Assembly: GCA_903939735.1 (NCBI GenBank)
Contig: CAJAIA010000003.1
Coordinates: 62,001-126,000, forward strand
Origin: an uncultured Ignavibacteria bacterium
Lineage (GTDB): Bacteria > Bacteroidota > Ignavibacteria > Kapaibacteriales > Kapaibacteriaceae
Direction: 5' to 3'
Length of the DNA: 64,000 bases
The position numbers and the translations under genes were made by a program. Positions 41,594-50,178 of this stretch are shown one piece after another (position 1 is the first letter of the stretch; each line of letters starts with the position of its first letter). The notes below the pieces were generated by a model. It searched no databases. It saw only the letters and a program-made list of their open reading frames with translations, and was not told the DNA's origin.

Positions 41594-42820
41594 ATGTCGA
41601 GTCGTATCTCATATCCACTACAGGCATCGACAAGAGCCATTGACCCGCAGTGGGCACAGGATCATTATGGCTGGGCCTATGATGTTCTCACAGCCAACGG
41701 TATTGATGACGAAGACGCGCGGTGGAAGTTTGCAGCTACCGAGCACGGCCTTCACCCACTCACGTATCATGGGTGGTGGATGTTTGTGGTTTACTATGAT
41801 AACAGGCTCGGCGTAGTTGTGGAACCCGAACGCATTCACACGTTGCGCTCAGCCTATCCTGAAGGTAGCGTAGAAGTATGTGGCCAATCGATTAATGATT
41901 TGATGTGGGTGTTGTTTGATACGAAGATCATTGCGCTTGAGGAGATTCAGCAGGAACTTCGACACTCGATCAAGGTTCTACAGTCGAGTAAAACGGTCAG
42001 TCCGCGCGGTAATCGTGACTCACTCATTCTGCTCTGGAATCCCGATAACTGGTCCTGGCCGACATTCAAAGAGCACATCGAAATGTCGCGGAACGGTCAG
42101 CCTGTGCGCCTCGGATGGAAGGTGAAGAACCCGCATCTCGTGCACATTGGCATGCCTGCGTACATGTATCGCACTGGCACAAAGGGCCGGGGCTTCATGG
42201 CATCTGGCCACGTGGTTTCACCGCCATACGTAACGTCTCATTTCAGCGAGGATAATGAGCAGCAGACCAGTGTTGACGTGCTCTTTGATACCATCTTCGA
42301 CCCGGCGAATGACCCGCTTCTCAATCTCGATGAGATTAATGCGCAGCTATCGGATACAGACCCGATACCCAACTTCCTCCACTCGGGTGTGGTTCTCCGA
42401 GATGCGTCTGCAGAACGTGTGCATAAGGTCTGGCTGAATCATGTACGCGTGATTAATGGCAATGGCACCGAGTACGATTCGATACCTGCTTCAGATGCAG
42501 AGTACTTCTACGCAGAGGGTGCTCTGCGTCAGCTCAGCGTTAATGCACACGAGCGGTCGGGTCTAGCACGTGAACGAGCGATCGCCATCCACGGGACAGA
42601 CTGTTGCGTCTGCGGTATCAACTTCGAGCGCACGTATGGTGATTGTGGTAAGGACTTCATTCACGTTCACCATATCGATCCCATTGCAAATGCAGTGGAA
42701 AATCGTCCAGTAGATCCCCGTCATGACTTAGTGCCAGTCTGTCCGAACTGCCATGCGATGTTGCATCGAAGAAATCCACCGTATACGACGCAGGAGCTTG
42801 TGCAGATGATGGCCAAGTAG
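41594..42820 (+). CDS. EVE-like plus HNH endonuclease
   Basis: 408 residues in three parts. Residues 1-130 are of unknown fold. Residues ~143-215 look like an EVE/PUA-type binding domain (LILLWNPDNWSWPTFKEH, VHIGMPAYMYRTG, GFMASGHVVS). Residues ~336-392 are a classic zinc-supported HNH nuclease: CCVCG, FIHVHHIDPIA, HDLVPVCPNCHAMLHRR. It lies in the same operon as res (10 bases) and before the DUF2075 helicase gene. Likely a modification-dependent or recruited nuclease; whether it works with Mod/Res is unknown. Unlike the EVE-HNH at 34909, the reader domain is central. Confidence 0.82.
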   Translation: MSSRISYPLQASTRAIDPQWAQDHYGWAYDVLTANGIDDEDARWKFAATEHGLHPLTYHGWWMFVVYYDNRLGVVVEPERIHTLRSAYPEGSVEVCGQSINDLMWVLFDTKIIALEEIQQELRHSIKVLQSSKTVSPRGNRDSLILLWNPDNWSWPTFKEHIEMSRNGQPVRLGWKVKNPHLVHIGMPAYMYRTGTKGRGFMASGHVVSPPYVTSHFSEDNEQQTSVDVLFDTIFDPANDPLLNLDEINAQLSDTDPIPNFLHSGVVLRDASAERVHKVWLNHVRVINGNGTEYDSIPASDAEYFYAEGALRQLSVNAHERSGLARERAIAIHGTDCCVCGINFERTYGDCGKDFIHVHHIDPIANAVENRPVDPRHDLVPVCPNCHAMLHRRNPPYTTQELVQMMAK

Positions 42821-42864
42821 TCACAGCACTAACTCACTGATCGTTGATTGAAAGTATCCAACCT

Positions 42865-45036
42865 ATGCTGTTAACCATTGCTACCTTTCGTGATCGCGTT
42901 TCGACTGACATGCAAGGTCTTGTCAGGGATCTGCAATCCGTAACAAAGAGGAAGACGCCACAAGAAGAGCGGGCCTGGAAGGAGTCGCTGCCGAGTGTAT
43001 CAGATGCATTCTCACACCCATCATTCTCGGATCTACATCTTTACTTTGGAACTCAAGGCGTTCTTTCTCTCGAGTATAAGTTGCCAGCATCTGCATGCTG
43101 GGCGGACATGGTTCTACTGGGGCAGCACAATAAACGGCCAGCCGCAGTGATAGTGGAGTTGAAGAATTGGATGACAGCCGGTGATAAACCCGGAACATAT
43201 CAAGGGTTAATGTTTAGACAGGGGGCAAGTGCTCAGCACCCTTCAGACCAAGTATCTGGATATACTGAATACATCAAACAGTTTCACTCAGCTGTACACG
43301 AAGCGAATGCAGATGTGCATGGTTGCGTACTGTTTACCCGCGATAAGAACTATCACACATATCAACTAATACCCAATGCAGATTTGACACAACAGTATCC
43401 ATGTTTCTCAACAAAACGAGATCAGGATACAGATCGGCTGTTAGAGTATTTCAAAGAAAGGCTTACCGCGCCCAATCGTGAGTTTGCCGAAAAGTTTGAA
43501 GAAGGAACATACGTTCAGAATAGAGGATTCGTAGCGCAGATCGGACGACAGGTGCTGGATGCTAACGACAGCCCGTTCGTCTTGCTGGACAATCAACGTT
43601 TTGCCTTTGCTGAGGTAAATGCAGCCGTTGAGAGATCTGTCTTGGATAGAAAGAGACCGAAAAAGACTGTGATCATTGTGAAGGGGCCACCGGGGTCTGG
43701 CAAGTCGGTTGTTGCAGCTAAGGTTTGGGCCTCTCTTGTTACAAACGAAAAACTGAAAGATGGCAACGTAGTAGTCACTACAACCTCGACGGCACAAAGG
43801 TCAAACTGGGAGCATTTGTTTAAACTGGCCGGTGGGCATGGATCATCTGGTGTCACTATATCTGCGAACACCTACACTCCGGCAACCACTGGAGTGTTTG
43901 GATCTCTGCGCAAGCAGTATCCTGATGCGTTCAAGAAGGAGCCAGAATGGCGCTACAACGTTGAAATGTTGAATTCGCTTCTTGGTGAGTTCCGGTCCGG
44001 ATCTCGAGACAACGAGTATCTCGTATCAATCGTTGATGAAGCACACGCACTTATCAACCCCGAGCATGTTGATGGTCGTGGGCAGTTTGGCTTCGCTACA
44101 GCATTCGGACCTCAAGCATATCACATAATGAGAGCATCAACGATCACCGTGTTCTTGCTTGATGAACAGCAGGGATTTCGAGATCGTGAGAATACAACTA
44201 TCGACGATATTCGATTGTGGGCGCAAGAGTTGGGTGTCAAAAGCATCGAAGAGATAGACTTGTCGGGTTCTCAGTTCCGTTGTGCGGGCTCAATCGAATA
44301 CATCCGGTGGGTTGATCGCACGCTTTCATTGAATGTTCATGATGGGCTCGATAACAGGAATGAGGGCGTACTCCTCAAGGCAGCTGAGCCAACCGTTGTG
44401 TATGGCTCGAATGATAGGCTCTTAACGAATCGGTTCGATCCGTTCAAGTTTGCGGTTTATGATAGTATTCACGAGATGGAGCGCCAGCTGAGAAGTCATC
44501 ATGATGCAGGTGAAAGTGTCAGGCTGTTAGCTAGCTATTCACGACCATGGGCAACACAGAATCGAGCGATGCCTCATCACGTAGATGCTGATGAGATGGA
44601 CTTCTATTTTCCACCAGATAAAAACGGAAAGAGCTGGAGTAGAGTTTGGAATCACACTCCAAAGGGAGACTACAGTCTCTTCGTCCAGGCGCGAGCGGGC
44701 TACCCGATGTTCGATGACCCGCTGTGTGAGGTGGGGTGTCCATACACTGTCCGTGGATTTGACTTCGATTATGTTGGTCTGCTTTGGCTGAGTGACCTTG
44801 TGAACAGAGATGGAGTTTGGATTGTCAATCCTGAACACGTTCATGAAACAGGATTGACGCCGTCGTTGGGAAGGCTAAAAAAGGCAGTTACTCAGGATGG
44901 TCCCGCGTACACATCGCTTCTGAAAAGTGTTCAGCAATACTATCGCATTCTGATGACCCGATCGGTCAAGGGACTGTACGTGTGGTGTGAGGACCAAGAG
45001 ACCAGGGAGTGGCTTCGCAGAACTGAGTTAGTGTAA
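42865..45036 (+). CDS. PD-(D/E)XK nuclease-DUF2075 helicase fusion
   Basis: 723 residues from ATG 42865; an in-frame TTG at 42844 is a weaker alternative. The N-terminal part contains a restriction-like nuclease core (CWADMVLLG then AAVIVELKNW, about residues 80-102), with acidic residues and the Lys of PD-(D/E)XK. A DUF2075 (Schlafen-related SF1) helicase follows: Walker A GPPGSGKS (about 274), Walker B/DEAH VDEAH (about 390), QFRCAGS and a C-terminal YRILMTRSVKGLYVWC motif typical of SF1 helicases. Probably a DNA- or RNA-targeting effector within the RM operon. The gene is more AT-rich than mod. Confidence 0.85.
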   Translation: MLLTIATFRDRVSTDMQGLVRDLQSVTKRKTPQEERAWKESLPSVSDAFSHPSFSDLHLYFGTQGVLSLEYKLPASACWADMVLLGQHNKRPAAVIVELKNWMTAGDKPGTYQGLMFRQGASAQHPSDQVSGYTEYIKQFHSAVHEANADVHGCVLFTRDKNYHTYQLIPNADLTQQYPCFSTKRDQDTDRLLEYFKERLTAPNREFAEKFEEGTYVQNRGFVAQIGRQVLDANDSPFVLLDNQRFAFAEVNAAVERSVLDRKRPKKTVIIVKGPPGSGKSVVAAKVWASLVTNEKLKDGNVVVTTTSTAQRSNWEHLFKLAGGHGSSGVTISANTYTPATTGVFGSLRKQYPDAFKKEPEWRYNVEMLNSLLGEFRSGSRDNEYLVSIVDEAHALINPEHVDGRGQFGFATAFGPQAYHIMRASTITVFLLDEQQGFRDRENTTIDDIRLWAQELGVKSIEEIDLSGSQFRCAGSIEYIRWVDRTLSLNVHDGLDNRNEGVLLKAAEPTVVYGSNDRLLTNRFDPFKFAVYDSIHEMERQLRSHHDAGESVRLLASYSRPWATQNRAMPHHVDADEMDFYFPPDKNGKSWSRVWNHTPKGDYSLFVQARAGYPMFDDPLCEVGCPYTVRGFDFDYVGLLWLSDLVNRDGVWIVNPEHVHETGLTPSLGRLKKAVTQDGPAYTSLLKSVQQYYRILMTRSVKGLYVWCEDQETREWLRRTELV

Positions 45037-45065
45037 CAATGTAAATAAACGATTCAACTGACCAC

Positions 45066-45566
45066 ATGAAACACATCGTCCACGCACTCCTCCTCTTCGT
45101 CGCTTCAACAAGTCTCTTCTCCCAAACCCTCGAAGAGACGATTGTGCGTGACATGAAGCAGTACGGCTACTTCGTGGAATGGAAAGACTCGCTTGATAAG
45201 CGCATGTACAGCGTGCGTGACAGACAGCCATGGGGCGATCCGGAAACCTTCGCAGCTACGTTCTTTGTAGCGCGGCCTCCGAAGCAGACTGTGCCTCCAC
45301 AGAAGAGTGACGTTCGGATTATCATCATGTCAGAAATGGTAGAAGTGCCTGACGATACCGATACGCATACCGTTGCTATGAAGTATGCGCTGAAGTCAGA
45401 TGTCATCCTCCATTGCGCCGGCTACATGTCACTTGTGCAAGAGGAGGGCAAGACGATGCTCTATCTCGTTCATCGAATCGATGAGAAGTCGTACGACAAG
45501 CAGGCGTTCAAGCGAACACTCGACTGCATGAAAGAGGAGTGGAAGATGTGGGAGGATTGGAGGTAG
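45066..45566 (+). CDS. Secreted protein, unknown function
   Basis: 166 residues with a signal peptide (HALLLFVASTSLFSQ). The mature part has mixed alpha/beta character, one Cys pair is not evident, and no family is recognised. It starts 29 bases after the DUF2075 gene and converges on the minus-strand lipoprotein gene. Its composition is closer to the core envelope genes than to the defence genes, so it may mark the right edge of the RM block. Confidence 0.55.
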   Translation: MKHIVHALLLFVASTSLFSQTLEETIVRDMKQYGYFVEWKDSLDKRMYSVRDRQPWGDPETFAATFFVARPPKQTVPPQKSDVRIIIMSEMVEVPDDTDTHTVAMKYALKSDVILHCAGYMSLVQEEGKTMLYLVHRIDEKSYDKQAFKRTLDCMKEEWKMWEDWR

Positions 45567-45584
45567 GGGGAGCGGCTCGCAAGC

Positions 45585-46478
45585 TCACTGCTTCCACGAA
45601 GCATTCTTACAATTCGCGAAGGGATGATTGCTGAAGTCGTATCCCTTGCCCGGGATGTACGGATGTACCGTGACGACTCGCGTGCTGTCTCGGTCGTTGT
45701 CGTTGTGAACCCAAATGATTGCGAGATCGGATACTGTTGGGCTACGATCATCCATCGGGACTACGCACGATGAGAGATAATGCCAGTCTTTTGCGCTCGC
45801 GCCATTTGATTGATCTGCTGCGAGGTACTCGCCCAGCTTCTGAATCTTGCCGTCGAGAAATGCATAGACCGTGATGTACGACGCATCGAAACCGTGTGCG
45901 CCACGTGTATCGTTGAGCATCCATGCCCATACATCCTTGCCGAGTCGGGTAAAACCGGATCCTGGCAGCATCTGTGCGTCATACATGTTGATCGTTGAAG
46001 CCTGCATGTAATCGTCAAAGGATCGAGGTTCGCCAAACTCTCCGTTCGGGATCTTCTTCACCTTGTCAAGGACGCGGAACTTACCCTTGCGCAGCGATGC
46101 TGCAACGAGATCGATGTATCCATTGTCGCTATGCGCACGCTCTTGGACGTCGTTGTTCCAATTCATCGTTGCAAGAATCAGCGTATCCCGTCCGCGCGGC
46201 ACGATGTGGATGTTGCCAGGCCCGATCTCATCGGCAGCATACGCCTTAGGGTATGCGTGTTCAAGTAATGCGAAATGGATCTCTTGCCATTGCCCCCTGC
46301 GAAGCATCGCCGAGTCTACCTCCTCCTCTTCGGCTTCAGCTTCAGTAGTATCAGGCGCGCTAGCCACAGCCGTCTGCACGGTCTGTTGCGTCGCTGGGAT
46401 CTCTACAGGTTTCTCGGCCTCCTTCGCACACGCGACAAGGATGACCGCAAGGGCAAACACTACTATCTGGCGGAGCAT
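45585..46478 (-). CDS. Lipoprotein of unknown function
   Basis: 297 residues from ATG 46478; the frame is open 80 codons further upstream, but that segment lacks a coding look and the ATG chosen gives a clean signal peptide (QIVVFALAVILVAC) with lipobox Cys about 17. A Glu/Ala/Thr-rich linker (residues 30-55) precedes a folded domain with DYMQASTINMYDAQMLPG and VPRGRDTLILATMNW. No named family. A 19-base element shared with the upstream side of the neighbouring helicase gene lies at 46540-46558. Confidence 0.65.
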   Translation of the reverse strand: MLRQIVVFALAVILVACAKEAEKPVEIPATQQTVQTAVASAPDTTEAEAEEEEVDSAMLRRGQWQEIHFALLEHAYPKAYAADEIGPGNIHIVPRGRDTLILATMNWNNDVQERAHSDNGYIDLVAASLRKGKFRVLDKVKKIPNGEFGEPRSFDDYMQASTINMYDAQMLPGSGFTRLGKDVWAWMLNDTRGAHGFDASYITVYAFLDGKIQKLGEYLAADQSNGASAKDWHYLSSCVVPMDDRSPTVSDLAIIWVHNDNDRDSTRVVTVHPYIPGKGYDFSNHPFANCKNASWKQ

Positions 46479-46539
46479 AACGGTGGGGTATAAGGGTACG
46501 CTGAACGCACAACTACGATAGCGTGCGACAGAAAACAGT

Positions 46540-46558
46540 GAAGCAAAATTGAAGCCAA
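46540..46558. repeat. 19-bp direct repeat flanking helicase gene, left copy
   Basis: GAAGCAAAATTGAAGCCAA; matches 48831-48849 at 18 of 19 bases in the same orientation. The pair encloses the NERD/UvrD helicase gene. It may be a recombination footprint or a shared upstream element of two minus-strand genes. Confidence 0.7.
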
Positions 46559-46575
46559 GGTTGGGGGGGAGGAGT

Positions 46576-48681
46576 TTAGTGCTGCAGGTGTCGTTTGAAG
46601 AAATCGGCATATGAAGAACGAGCGTCGTAGACCACGTGCAGTTCGTTTTTAGCACGAGACAAGGCAGTGTAGAGCAATTGATGCGCATTCGGTTGTTTGT
46701 CCCAGTAATCGTCGACAATTACAATCGTAGCTGAACGTTCGATTCCCTTTGAGGTATGAGGTGTAGATAGAGCAAGATCGTCCTTTGATTGGAAGATCTC
46801 AGACTTGTGCGCTGTGCGAATTTTGGAGAGTTCAAATGAGAAAGAATGCGCTATGTCAGTACTCCAGTCCTTTGTTTCCGTGTCTGTAGCCGATGTTCCA
46901 TCCTCAAATGAGCACATGGCGGCGTAGAGGCTCTTGGCGAAATGGTGAACGTACATCGGACTATGCTGTGAGGCAGATTTGATCTCATATTGGAATTTGG
47001 CAACAACCTGCCTAAACCAATCTGATACAGGTTGAAGATGTAATTGCCGCCAGTAGCTACTGCAAATCAGATCCAGAAATTCATCGCTAACATCCGTACC
47101 ATTGAGATGCACGGTAGCACCAGTCTTAGTCGCAAACTTCGTGACAACTTTGAAAAACGTCTCAATCCGTTCAAGTTCTGTTTCTGCGGTACAGCGAATC
47201 TTGCCGGTACCTCTGTTATTTAATGCGAGGCCTTCTTCGAGCCCTCGAAGAAGCCTGTTGGTTCGGGCAATGATAAGTGGTGCCTCGGCCGATGGACCCT
47301 GCTCTAAAAATGCAGACAGACACTTTATGCCACCCATTATCGGAACGCTCATCTCGCGATGGACGGAAGAGAGCTCATATCCATTCGTCACGGAGAGTCC
47401 AAGCGATGGTGGCATCTCTGTCTGCTCGCTATCATTGAAAAACTCATTCCTGAACTGATCGCAAATCGCGGAGATTTCTGGGCTGGCCCTATTGTGCTCA
47501 CCAAGTCGGAACCATGCGCCTGAGATAGGAGTGCGGACTCTCTGTTCTTCGAGAGCATTTCCATAAATGTTTTGACCTTCATCTGCCAAGATGATCAGGC
47601 GGCCACCAGGTCGCAGATAGTGCTTTTCCAGCAACTGCATCCACTCTAACCTGTAATCCTGTGCCTCATCAATAATGATTGTGTCGTACAGCATATGCTG
47701 AGGATGGCTGTGTTGTTCAGCAAGCCGCTTGGTAATCATGTCCTGACTTGTTTCGAAAAAGTCCTTAGCTCGTGCGTGTCGTTCCTCGACATTTTGACTA
47801 AATGGCTTTGTCAGTTTGAATATGCTAAGCACAGTAACGAACGAACGATTAAACTCAAGGTCAAGATGCCTGACCACTTCTTGAAAACCCCACTTCGCGG
47901 CTTCGTTGTATACTAATACAAGAACATCTTCCTTCCGCTGCGCACTTTGTGCCGCAATGATCGCTCCCACGTATGTTTTGCCCGATCCTGCGGATCCTCT
48001 GATCTTCCTGCGGCCACTTAACGGAATTGCAAGAGCATCCCGCTGTCGCTGAGTAGGTCGAACAGGTATTGATGGCGTGTCGGGAACTCGTTTTGGAACA
48101 ATGACATCACGTATTCTTTGATAGACGTCATCAGAAAACAAATCTCGCTTAAAATCCAGGCCCAAAGTTTGTAGCAGCTCGCCTGGAGGTGTAGGCCAAC
48201 CACCACGCCCGTAGCATTTGATATAGGCTTCACTATATGATTCGGCTTCTATATGTGGGGTGTTTGCGAAGTAGAGTAGGGTGCGAATAACACCATATGC
48301 CTTAGGGTCTGCATCAATTTGTTCAGACAGTCTTGCTTCCTCGATAAGATCTTCTTTGTAGGAGTGCACCTGCCGGTGCGGTGAATACACCTCAAATGCA
48401 CCTTGTTTAGAATGCCATTTCGACGTCCCGCTGCCCTTTCCCTTTGTGACATTGTAAGAGTTGACAATCCAGTCCTTGACTTCGATGATCGCACAGCCAT
48501 AACCCTTCCTAAGGAGTATGACGTCTGCCCTTCCACGGCCAATTTTTGGCTGATAGATAATCTCGAGGTCGCTGACATCAGATAAGATTTCTTTTAGATT
48601 ACGGATGAGGTGTAGCTCGCCCAAAGTCGGAAATGGTGAAACGGACTTATTGATCTCTTCGTAACTCGGCGTCAGTTTCAT
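46576..48681 (-). CDS. NERD-like nuclease-UvrD/SF1 helicase fusion
   Basis: 701 residues from ATG 48681 (an ATG 22 codons earlier gives a Cys-rich start without support). The N-terminus holds a nuclease-like core of PD-(D/E)XK/NERD type: GRGRADVILL and AIIEVKDW (Asp ~52, Glu-x-Lys ~67-69). An SF1 helicase follows: Walker A GSAGSGKT (about 229-236), DEAQD box in IIIDEAQDY (about 340), HTSKGIERSATIVI and YTALSRAKNELHVV at the end. It is visibly AT-richer than neighbours and bounded by direct repeats, suggesting separate acquisition. Probable antiphage nuclease-helicase; mechanism unknown. Confidence 0.82.
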   Translation of the reverse strand: MKLTPSYEEINKSVSPFPTLGELHLIRNLKEILSDVSDLEIIYQPKIGRGRADVILLRKGYGCAIIEVKDWIVNSYNVTKGKGSGTSKWHSKQGAFEVYSPHRQVHSYKEDLIEEARLSEQIDADPKAYGVIRTLLYFANTPHIEAESYSEAYIKCYGRGGWPTPPGELLQTLGLDFKRDLFSDDVYQRIRDVIVPKRVPDTPSIPVRPTQRQRDALAIPLSGRRKIRGSAGSGKTYVGAIIAAQSAQRKEDVLVLVYNEAAKWGFQEVVRHLDLEFNRSFVTVLSIFKLTKPFSQNVEERHARAKDFFETSQDMITKRLAEQHSHPQHMLYDTIIIDEAQDYRLEWMQLLEKHYLRPGGRLIILADEGQNIYGNALEEQRVRTPISGAWFRLGEHNRASPEISAICDQFRNEFFNDSEQTEMPPSLGLSVTNGYELSSVHREMSVPIMGGIKCLSAFLEQGPSAEAPLIIARTNRLLRGLEEGLALNNRGTGKIRCTAETELERIETFFKVVTKFATKTGATVHLNGTDVSDEFLDLICSSYWRQLHLQPVSDWFRQVVAKFQYEIKSASQHSPMYVHHFAKSLYAAMCSFEDGTSATDTETKDWSTDIAHSFSFELSKIRTAHKSEIFQSKDDLALSTPHTSKGIERSATIVIVDDYWDKQPNAHQLLYTALSRAKNELHVVYDARSSYADFFKRHLQH

Positions 48682-48830
48682 AGCACATGTGAAATTGGTG
48701 TAACTGAAGTAGTAGCAGCTTGAGCTGAGCTGAAGTGCCGCAGGCACGCTTGCGTTGTATAATCGACAGAATGAGGACAGATCGACAGCAACCTATCTCG
48801 TCGCCGAGTCTATCTGCTAACAAAGGCCGC

Positions 48831-48849
48831 GAAGCAAATTTGAAGCCAA
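48831..48849. repeat. 19-bp direct repeat flanking helicase gene, right copy
   Basis: GAAGCAAATTTGAAGCCAA, direct-repeat partner of 46540-46558 with one mismatch. It lies in the 190-base gap between the NADAR gene's stop and the helicase start; no gene is seen in that gap. Confidence 0.7.
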
Positions 48850-48871
48850 ATCTAGGCTGCATGTTCGTTAC

Positions 48872-49555
48872 TCAGAATAGTGTGTACTGTCGATTCGAAG
48901 TATGTATCCGCATTTCATGTGTATGCAGTAGACGATACATGTCGTCGGCATCAGTTTCGAGTTCAATGCCGTTGCGAAGGAGTCCGACTGCGATAGCGGC
49001 TGACCTGGCTTGCGTCGCGAGCATGGTTTGCGGGTTGAAGGCAGTGTCGACAAAGTAGTCGTAGCACATAAGCTCGTCGAGGTAGCGTGAGTTTTGTGCC
49101 AGCGCCGCTATGTAGATGGCATCGAAGGCAGCAGAGTGTGCCTCCAAGCTGACGCGTGTGTTGACAAGGTTGAAGCCCATGAGTCGGCCGGACTCTGTGA
49201 GTCGTGCGTCGTGTTTTGCTGACAGGCTGTCGCCCGACAGGAGGTCGCGAAACGGTCCGCCCTTGGCAAACACCTTCGTCGCATGGTACGCACACTCGAC
49301 CGTCGTGTCGTCGTATCCGTAAAATGACATCCGAAGATTTAGCGCGCTTAGCTCGCGGCCCAACGTACTGCCTGAGTAGGTGGAGACCTCGAGGATGTGA
49401 TTCGATGCGAGTTTGACTTCCGCTGCATCCATGAGGACCTCGGCGCACAGCCTCCGCTGCTGGAAGGATTGCCCCTTAACCCACTGAAAGTCAATCAAAT
49501 GCTCGCGATACCACGGCTGCATTGCGCCGGCTTCAAAGACTGGTCGTGTGCTCAT
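48872..49555 (-). CDS. NADAR-family ADP-ribosylglycohydrolase antitoxin
   Basis: 227 residues. The NADAR core is seen at residues ~60-115: VECAYHATKVFAKGGPFRDLL (partly quoted) matches the SxEhxYxAxKx...GPxxDLL pattern and is followed by KHDARL. The N-terminal ~45 residues (SFQQRRLCAEVLMDAAEVKL) are typical of the NADAR proteins paired with DarT1. Such NADAR enzymes remove ADP-ribose from guanine in DNA or RNA, acting as antitoxin. The ATG overlaps the DarT stop (ATGA), so toxin and antitoxin are co-translated, toxin first. Confidence 0.78.
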   Translation of the reverse strand: MSTRPVFEAGAMQPWYREHLIDFQWVKGQSFQQRRLCAEVLMDAAEVKLASNHILEVSTYSGSTLGRELSALNLRMSFYGYDDTTVECAYHATKVFAKGGPFRDLLSGDSLSAKHDARLTESGRLMGFNLVNTRVSLEAHSAAFDAIYIAALAQNSRYLDELMCYDYFVDTAFNPQTMLATQARSAAIAVGLLRNGIELETDADDMYRLLHTHEMRIHTSNRQYTLF

Positions 49556-50067
49556 GCTGCAATCCTTTGGTTTGTGTCAAGGGGTAATGGTCCGAATACA
49601 AGAAGCTCAGCTTGTAGATCGTATGATTGCATCCGATGAATGGTGCTCATTGACGCCATTTGAAGTACGCCTTGAGGGAGGATGTGAGGATGTTCACCGA
49701 CAACTGCGTTGTAAGAGCATGCATTGCCCTTTGAGAATAGAATCTGCTGGCAAGACTCAAGCACTTCTACTGGGATAGCGAGCACTTCGAGATCCGCTAC
49801 GCGCTGTTCGTTGGCAACGCTCCAGTACATCTTTGGTCGTGGCTCGAATGCCAATCTGACGTAGCGCTCAAGGCGAAACCTGCGATCGAGCTCTCGTGAC
49901 ATTGAATTGGAACTCGAGATGTATTGTACGCCTTGTTGCTCGAGGTCGAACCAGCTCATCAGGCAGCCAAGCGACCGGATCGACGGAACGTTGCGCCGGC
50001 TCGTAAAGTGGTAGAGGTGATCGATTCGATGCGACCGTAAGAACTGTACCGTTTCGTATCCTGTCAT
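49552..50067 (-). CDS. darT: DarT-family (DUF4433) ADP-ribosyltransferase toxin
   Basis: 171 residues from ATG 50067, which has a strong GGAGG site six bases before it; the open frame upstream reaches 50436 but overlaps the DprA-like gene. The DarT features are present: HLYHFTSRRNVPSIRSLG (NAD-binding His/Thr and Arg, residues 17-34), YVRLAFEPRPKM (about 69-80) and QAELLVFGPLPL with the catalytic Glu at 154. DarT enzymes attach ADP-ribose to thymine (DarT2) or guanine (DarT1) in single-stranded DNA. The NADAR partner points to the DarT1 type. Serves as toxin and likely phage defence. Confidence 0.85.
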   Translation of the reverse strand: MTGYETVQFLRSHRIDHLYHFTSRRNVPSIRSLGCLMSWFDLEQQGVQYISSSNSMSRELDRRFRLERYVRLAFEPRPKMYWSVANEQRVADLEVLAIPVEVLESCQQILFSKGNACSYNAVVGEHPHILPQGVLQMASMSTIHRMQSYDLQAELLVFGPLPLDTNQRIAA

Positions 50068-50161
50068 GACATCCTCCAAGAACAAGTGTGTGTTGTTTCT
50101 TGGATGCAACTTCCCCGTTAGATAAGGGCGTACGAGGTCGGCATCGATGTGGCTATACGTT

Positions 50162-50178
50162 GGAAACGAAGTGGAAAT
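50162..50178. repeat. 17-bp element before darT, shared with 55156
   Basis: GGAAACGAAGTGGAAAT, 16 of 17 bases identical to 55156-55172 in the same orientation. On the minus strand it lies 95 bases before darT and directly abuts the stop codon of the DprA-like gene. Confidence 0.55.

Noticed and set aside
22391-45036. BREX or DISARM locus (WYL regulator, methylase, helicase)
   Set aside because: No brxC/pglZ or drmB-type gene is present, and the WYL gene lies 13 kb from the methylase among envelope genes.
46479-46718. 80-residue N-terminal extension of the lipoprotein gene at 45585
   Set aside because: It would cover the direct repeat and part of the helicase gene and would destroy the signal peptide/lipobox start.
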